From contig KV454015.1 of NCBI GenBank assembly GCA_001661245.1, positions 670,924 to 734,923 on the forward strand: DNA of 64,000 nt, given 5' to 3'. Position numbers and translations under genes: made by a program. The stretch comes from Pachysolen tannophilus NRRL Y-2460 (Eukaryota > Ascomycota > Pichiomycetes > Alaninales > Pachysolenaceae). The notes under the pieces are model-generated. The model saw only the letters and a list, made by a program, of their open reading frames with translations, made no database searches and was not told the origin of the DNA. The stretch's first letter is position 1; every line of letters begins with the position of its first letter. Below, piece after piece: positions 59,901 through 64,000 of the stretch.

Positions 59901-60496
59901 AACAACGTTGTAATCTCATGTAATTTAATATCTTTTTTTGCCATTGTCTTTTGAGCTTTTTCTCTTCTATCCTCATACATCTTTGTTCCAGCAGCTTCTT
60001 CAATCAATGCTAAGATTTCCTGTGGCTTCATATTTAAAACTTTTGTAATTTTACCTTGCATGATCAAGAAATTTGGATTATTAATATTTAATTGAACACT
60101 TTGAAATAATTGTAATACATTAGCCTGTTGAGCTCTATGACCATTTACAAGATATTTCGATATCCCACCAAGCGCTATTTGTCTAGTGACACTGATCTTA
60201 TTATGAGACTCAAACCCTATTGGAGACTTTGATTTATCTGTATTATCAAACACAATAGTTACACTTGCTTTGGTAACTCCTGCTTGACCTCTTTTATATA
60301 TTAAATCTTGTAAATTCGAAGCTCTAACCGTTGCCATCGAAGAAATACCCAAGACAAAACAGATCGCGTCTAAAATATTGGATTTTCCTGAACCGTTCAA
60401 TCCAGTAATAGCATTAAACAGTGGGTCCCATTGGGATACCACTGTTCTAGTTGCATACGATTTGAATCCATCAATAATTAATTCCTCAACCTTCAT
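56984..60496 (-). CDS. SMC2: Condensin ATPase subunit Smc2
   Basis: The 1170-residue protein is the Smc2 core ATPase of condensin, which compacts mitotic chromosomes together with Smc4. The N-terminus MKVEELIIDGFKSYATRTVV and Walker A GLNGSGKSNILDAI begin the head domain. Two long coiled coils flank a hinge at about residues 500-690 (QGDIYDPNGTLSGGSRKNGG at its end). The C-terminal head has the ABC signature VELSGGQRSLIALSLILAL, Walker B MYILDEVDAALD and the His-loop segment KTRFKGSQFIVVSLKEGM. The length equals S. cerevisiae Smc2 (1170). In S. cerevisiae SMC2 adjoins MET10; here they are 23 kb apart. Confidence 0.97.
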   Translation of the reverse strand: MKVEELIIDGFKSYATRTVVSQWDPLFNAITGLNGSGKSNILDAICFVLGISSMATVRASNLQDLIYKRGQAGVTKASVTIVFDNTDKSKSPIGFESHNKISVTRQIALGGISKYLVNGHRAQQANVLQLFQSVQLNINNPNFLIMQGKITKVLNMKPQEILALIEEAAGTKMYEDRREKAQKTMAKKDIKLHEITTLLQEEIEPKLERLRNDKKVFIDFQTTQSELENLKRAVAAHDFNIYNTRNAKHSGILKEKQDYYSDLKNDIEKLGAEISSLHEDLSKIKERKEAELKKEGTVRDLEKSETEIQKEITRLSTSLDLKRENINEERTKLLNLEKQIEENKKLSESKVGHLEKLHQEHISSKKKLDDLKHELIKKEELLSTLSTGLNSKGSSDGGYISQLQEARKNLANCKVKIEQSKIKQQHLRAEIQKDKPKLEKAKQENKQTLEELQNERENHEAILSKLSGLGYDSENMKNLKYQESILQKEFQQLNNELEQLKRRTSNLEFSYSNPTPNFDRKSVKGIAAQLFSVSEDNLNSSTALEVCAGGRLYNVVVDTEAIGAQLLEKGQLRKRVTIIPLNKISAKTLDSKSLALAKSLCPGKVELALNLIGYEQEVSKAMEFIFGSKLICHDADSAKQVTFHPNIKTTSVTLQGDIYDPNGTLSGGSRKNGGTLLSTIQQYNKIEKKLNQVKQELDNVYSLLKKEQELYEKTKEIQQKKNLSEHQLKILEKNLESNPATVILKKNERNENEIIELNKSIEEQEQFVEKFELEIAQTQKDMKEFDSNKGSKLKQLKKEVELLRNDISKLEADADQKFEDYESLNVEKEQIDNDLVSFENSVGEINLNLKNLSKHQKETQKEIEEKNEVLNSIKLQLESEKATLLGIDDELNELTEVLKLKTNSHNDKGLEIQKLEHELSKMSSLNNSIKQHLEKIIEENEWIKDQDSLNNVLEQYPNINLEECYERVHQLENRYQGMKRKVNANIMSTIDRVEKQEASLKHMIKTIEKDKSKIEETIHTLNDYKKSTLLKTWEKVSADFGSIFADLLPNSFAKLVPPENKEVSDGLEVKVKLGKVWKESLVELSGGQRSLIALSLILALLQFKPAPMYILDEVDAALDLSHTQNIGHIIKTRFKGSQFIVVSLKEGMYTNANRVFRTRFQDGTSIVSIM

Positions 60497-61230
60497 TCGC
60501 CCAGAAATTTAACTCTTTTCTTATTTTTTTTTTAATTTTTATTTTTCAAAACAAAATAAATAAATATAACCGAGCTTAATCCATTAATTTCAAATCCAAC
60601 AATCCAAATCACTAGGATCCGCAGTCAATATCGATCAATCTCTTTTATTTCCCTTGTTTAATTAGTTGTTTTGTTTATTGTTTATCTTTTAAACGCGGTT
60701 ACAAATCATCTTTTCCATCTCAAAATTTAGGTCGTGTGAAAATTGACAAATTTTGTTTTTCATTTTCTCAAATCATCACCAAATTGAGAAATGTGAAGGC
60801 TAACTGATGGAAGTCACCTTGGGTTTGGGCGGATCTTTAAATTTAATCAATGTTTTTTTTTTTTTTTTTATGTTTATTTCTGATAAGTTATACCAATTGC
60901 TTTTAGGTCAATCAGAGGTTGAAGATATTACAGTTTTATTTGAAGTTATAATTGTTGATCGGTGAGGTTGTTGGTAATTTGTGTTTTTTTTTCTGCTTTT
61001 TTTTTTTTTTTTTTGATTTTTAATTCCTTTCGTCATTTCGTTGTACCTTTACCATTTTTGTCTTTTAGAAACATTTTACTGGATCAAGATCAATTTCAAT
61101 CAAAAAAAAAAAGTGATTCGGATATTTTCATTTTTTCTTTAGTATTTATTCTTATCGACGTATTATTTATTGGGAATTTGCATTAGGGGTACCTATAATT
61201 GGATTTTTTTCCAACGTTTAATAATTGAAG
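60497..61230. promoter_or_regulatory. Divergent promoter region, SMC2 / YMR1
   Basis: The two genes diverge from this region. It has an ACGCGG element-like AAACGCGG at about 60691-60698, T runs near 60850-60869 and 60996-61013, and no recognisable gene. A GC-poor plus-strand frame at 60962-61186 is T-run driven. Confidence 0.45.
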
Positions 61231-63339
61231 ATGGATTATATAAAAGTTGCCAAAGTTGAGGATGTGATACTCTATAAAAAAGGTTTTTCTATAAATGGGT
61301 CCTTGCATCTTACAACGCATCATTTGATATTTACATTGCCTCCACCTTCTGAAGATGAACCTTCAAAAGGTTCCAGGGAATTATGGCTATGCTATCCGAT
61401 GATTGAAAAAGTTGAATTCAAATTGGGGTCATCATTATTATGCCTACAAGAAAATGGTTTATCCAATTCGACGTCATTTACAGATGAAAACAAAAGTGAA
61501 GTGAAATTATACGATGGTGCTAATATAAGGATAAAATGTAGGGATTTCACATATTTAGCATTTGATTTCCCCAATGTCAAACAGTGTAATGATGTATTTG
61601 AAAGTATGATGAAATTAACATGTTTGAATGTTATTGAAAAAGTTTATGCATTTATATATACCCCATTGAAAATTGAATTGCCTTATGATGGATGGAAAAT
61701 GTATAATCCAATCGATGAATTTAAAAGACAAGGTATTATTAATTGGAGAATTACCAATATTAATGAAAATTATCGTTTTTGTGAATCTTATCCTGGTTTA
61801 TTATTAATACCATCGACTATTTCAGATAATGTTTTAAAACATGCTGCAAAGTTTAGATCAAAAAATAGAGTTCCAGTATTAACTTATTATTATAAGAAAA
61901 ATGGTTGCTCGATTACCAGGTGTGCACAACCATTGGTGGGTTTAAAACAATCAAGATCTTTCCAAGATGAAAAATTAATTCAAGAAATTTTTAGAACAAA
62001 TAATAATCAGTCAAATAAAAACTTGATAGTAGATGCAAGACCTTTGACAAATGCAATGGTTCAAACTGCTTTAGGTGCTGGCACCGAAAATATGGATAAC
62101 TATAAAAATTATTGCAAAAAAGTTTTTTTAGGAATTGATAATATTCATGTTATGAGAGAAAGTTTAGCAAAAGTGACAGATGCTTTAAAAGATGGCGATA
62201 TTTCAAAAACACTGCAGCAAAATCCTAACAAAGAACAACTAATTAAATCTGAATGGTTGAAACATATTTCAACATTGCTTTCAGGAGTGGATATATTGAT
62301 CAAGACAATACATTTGAATAATAACCATTTGCTAATACACTGTTCTGATGGATGGGATAGAACCTCTCAACTTAGTTCATTGGTACAATTATGTATTGAC
62401 CCATATTTTAGAACAATTGATGGATTTATTGTTCTTGTTGAAAAAGATTGGCTTTCATTTGGTCATAGATTTAATGAGAGATGTGGATTCTTACAAACAG
62501 AAACAAAATTTGTAAATAATTCAGAATATCAACCTAACTCGTCCAATCAAGCTCAACAATATATAAATCAAGTTTCAAATCATTTCAAGCTGCGGAAGCA
62601 TTTGAAGTATACGTCTCCCATTTTCCATCAATTTCTTGATTGTGTTTATCAATTGATTAGACAATACCCAGATAGATTTGAATTTAATGAAAGATTTTTA
62701 AGAAGGATATTATATCATTTGTATTCTTGCCAATATGGAACTTTCCTATATGATTCCGAATATGAAAGAAAATCAGTCAATTTAGACCAAAGAACAAGAT
62801 CAGTATGGGATTATTTCAAAGCAAGACAAATGGATTTTACAAATCAAAACTTTAAAAGAGATAATGACAACATTGATGATGTATTATATCCAAAGATAAG
62901 TAATGTAGAATGGTGGCATCAATTGTTTCAAATCAGTGCAAGCATCAATTTTCCAACAGCTACAACGTTTTCTTTGGATTCTGTGAGGACAAAGCTGACA
63001 CCTTCTAAACTGGAAAGTAATGATAGTACTTCAAACGGTGACCATGGCAATACTAGAAATAACAATATCAATGACTTGACATTACAAAATTTGACACATA
63101 AAGCTGGCGAATTAGAAGAAAGTTCGAGTCAAACAGGGGCGAATTCAAAGGAGGAAGAGGAGAAAGGGGAGGAAGAGAATGAAAAGTTGGATGATGAACA
63201 AAATAAAGATGACAATCAGGAAATATTGAAGGAAGCCAGCGTTATTGAAGGTATAACTGATGAAAACGGAAATGTAATAATGAATAAGCTTCAAATTGAA
63301 GAGTTGGTTAAAGAAGCTGCTAGTAAATTAAGTTTATGA
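61231..63339 (+). CDS. YMR1: Myotubularin-type phosphoinositide 3-phosphatase Ymr1
   Basis: The 702-residue enzyme removes the 3-phosphate from PtdIns3P on endosomal and vacuolar membranes. A PH-GRAM domain covers about residues 1-130, with SINGSLHLTTHHLIFTLP. The myotubularin phosphatase domain follows, with FKRQGIINWRITNINENYRFCESYP, VPVLTYYYKKNGCSITRCAQPL and the active-site CX5R loop CSDGWDR (Cys371, Arg377). The acidic C-terminal tail contains a Glu-rich stretch and ends with a short amphipathic helix. S. cerevisiae Ymr1 has 688 residues. The ATG at 61231 is the first in frame; an in-frame TTG just upstream is not used as start. Confidence 0.95.
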   Translation: MDYIKVAKVEDVILYKKGFSINGSLHLTTHHLIFTLPPPSEDEPSKGSRELWLCYPMIEKVEFKLGSSLLCLQENGLSNSTSFTDENKSEVKLYDGANIRIKCRDFTYLAFDFPNVKQCNDVFESMMKLTCLNVIEKVYAFIYTPLKIELPYDGWKMYNPIDEFKRQGIINWRITNINENYRFCESYPGLLLIPSTISDNVLKHAAKFRSKNRVPVLTYYYKKNGCSITRCAQPLVGLKQSRSFQDEKLIQEIFRTNNNQSNKNLIVDARPLTNAMVQTALGAGTENMDNYKNYCKKVFLGIDNIHVMRESLAKVTDALKDGDISKTLQQNPNKEQLIKSEWLKHISTLLSGVDILIKTIHLNNNHLLIHCSDGWDRTSQLSSLVQLCIDPYFRTIDGFIVLVEKDWLSFGHRFNERCGFLQTETKFVNNSEYQPNSSNQAQQYINQVSNHFKLRKHLKYTSPIFHQFLDCVYQLIRQYPDRFEFNERFLRRILYHLYSCQYGTFLYDSEYERKSVNLDQRTRSVWDYFKARQMDFTNQNFKRDNDNIDDVLYPKISNVEWWHQLFQISASINFPTATTFSLDSVRTKLTPSKLESNDSTSNGDHGNTRNNNINDLTLQNLTHKAGELEESSSQTGANSKEEEEKGEEENEKLDDEQNKDDNQEILKEASVIEGITDENGNVIMNKLQIEELVKEAASKLSL

Positions 63340-63809
63340 ACGGAATGTAGCCTACTTACATATAGATGTAATTCTTAATATACGGGAATTGAAGCTTTGG
63401 AACATACTAAACAAAAAGCGTTAAGTCGTATTATTTGGTAGTATTGATTTTTTTAAAAATTCTCAAAATTTTGTATGGAGATACCTGCATATGCAGAAAT
63501 TTTTCATTTTAGGGGAACACATATAAAGGGGAACGTAAAAGATAATCTGTAAAGTAAAAGATTTATATAGTTAGAAGTTCCCAACTATTTATACATACAA
63601 CTATATAACCTTTCGGTTGTACTCTCTTATTTTTAATTTTTTTTTTTTTTTGGTCTGTAAAGCTATTTGTATTTCTACCTAAAAATTGTGTTTTCTTTTT
63701 TTTTTTGAAGATAATTCTGTTTTAAATTCTCACTTATTTTAACGAATACCTATTTGATATCTTTAATGTTTGAGTTATCTGTATATTTTTTAACCCGCTA
63801 AGACGCAAG
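63340..63809. other. Intergenic downstream of YMR1
   Basis: No gene is recognised. The region is AT-rich with T runs near 63638-63651 and 63698-63707 and becomes less AT-rich toward the right edge. Confidence 0.5.
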
Positions 63810-64000
63810 ATGATGTCCAGCTTAGCCATACATTATTTTAGACAAAGAGATCCAGATAAAAGGTTTAAGCCCCGAATTACGCGCGAACGTTATGCTTCTC
63901 ATGATTGTGGATTCTCACGACAAGAAATTATTCTTCATCAACATGTACTTGGGTCTTCCTATAAAACCAAAGTCAAGCTAAACTGGAGCAAATTCGACAA
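63810..64000 (+). CDS. Possible gene start truncated by the window edge
   Basis: A reading frame opens at ATG 63810 and stays open to the window end, about 63 codons. The encoded start reads MMSSLAIHYFRQRDPDKRFK, basic and aromatic. Base composition is richer in GC than the flanking spacer, which supports coding, but I recognise no family and the frame could be chance. Confidence 0.35.
   Translation, partial: MMSSLAIHYFRQRDPDKRFKPRITRERYASHDCGFSRQEIILHQHVLGSSYKTKVKLNWSKFD

Noticed and set aside
1-64000. tRNA genes, transposons, LTR elements or CRISPR arrays
   Set aside because: I looked for GGTTCGA-type B boxes, reverse transcriptase or transposase motifs, long terminal repeats and regularly spaced repeats and found none.

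Overview
The window is nuclear DNA of a budding yeast (Saccharomycotina). I judge this from the very AT-rich base composition with long A/T homopolymers, compact eukaryotic genes, introns with GTAAGT/GTATGT/GTGAGT donors and TACTAAC-type branch sites, and protein families typical of ascomycete yeasts (RHO1, MET10, SMC2, BSP1, ANP1, VID28). I find no tRNA, rRNA, CRISPR array, virus-like element or transposon. One assembly gap of Ns lies at 21138-21619. The decoding of CTG (Leu or Ser) could not be settled: in-frame CTG is rare, and the contexts I checked lean to Leu.

Left part (1-24 kb): MRP2, an ASH1-type SET histone methyltransferase, SDH4, an Acinus-like RRM protein, CDC1, a degenerate adenylate-forming-enzyme-like membrane protein, AFG1, a V-ATPase subunit f gene with two introns, a hypothetical gene, JIP5, MED10, MET16, RHO1, IES6, TCA17 and SRX1. 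Middle part (24-45 kb): a PQ-loop vacuolar transporter, RPL8, RPL29, an unknown basic/acidic protein, MET10, VID28, a TPO1/FLU1-like drug:H+ antiporter, BSP1 and ANP1. Right part (45-64 kb): a YEL043W-like fibronectin-III membrane protein, a predicted peroxisomal carboxymuconolactone-decarboxylase-like protein, a BED-finger/threonine-aldolase-like fusion, GLY1, a MUP-type methionine permease, SMC2, YMR1 and the start of an unidentified reading frame.

From memory of S. cerevisiae locus names, many genes fall into a few ancestral blocks: YPR165W-YPR171W (RHO1, MRP2, MET16, NUT2/MED10, JIP5, subunit f, BSP1), YEL036C-YEL052C (ANP1, YEL043W, IES6, GLY1, TCA17, AFG1), YFR030W-YFR032C-A (MET10, SMC2, RPL29), YHL033C-YHL036W (RPL8, MUP3) and YDR178W-YDR182W (SDH4, CDC1). 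Local order is shuffled but linkage is kept. A sulfur/one-carbon theme recurs (MET16, MET10, methionine permease, GLY1), but the genes are dispersed and I infer shared history rather than an operon-like cluster.

The most unusual gene is the BED zinc finger fused to a threonine-aldolase fold directly downstream of GLY1. It has lost the PLP-binding lysine and the arginines expected to bind substrate, so it looks like a tandem duplicate turned into a DNA-binding pseudoenzyme. Three otherwise normal genes (SET gene, JIP5, TPO1-like) are each broken by one missing base at an A/T homopolymer, which points to sequencing error. Several genes or exons are too short or split to be seen as plain reading frames: MRP2 exon 2, subunit f, MED10 exon 1, TCA17 exons 1 and 3, the permease exon 1, RPL8 exon 1, and leader introns in front of RHO1 and RPL29.
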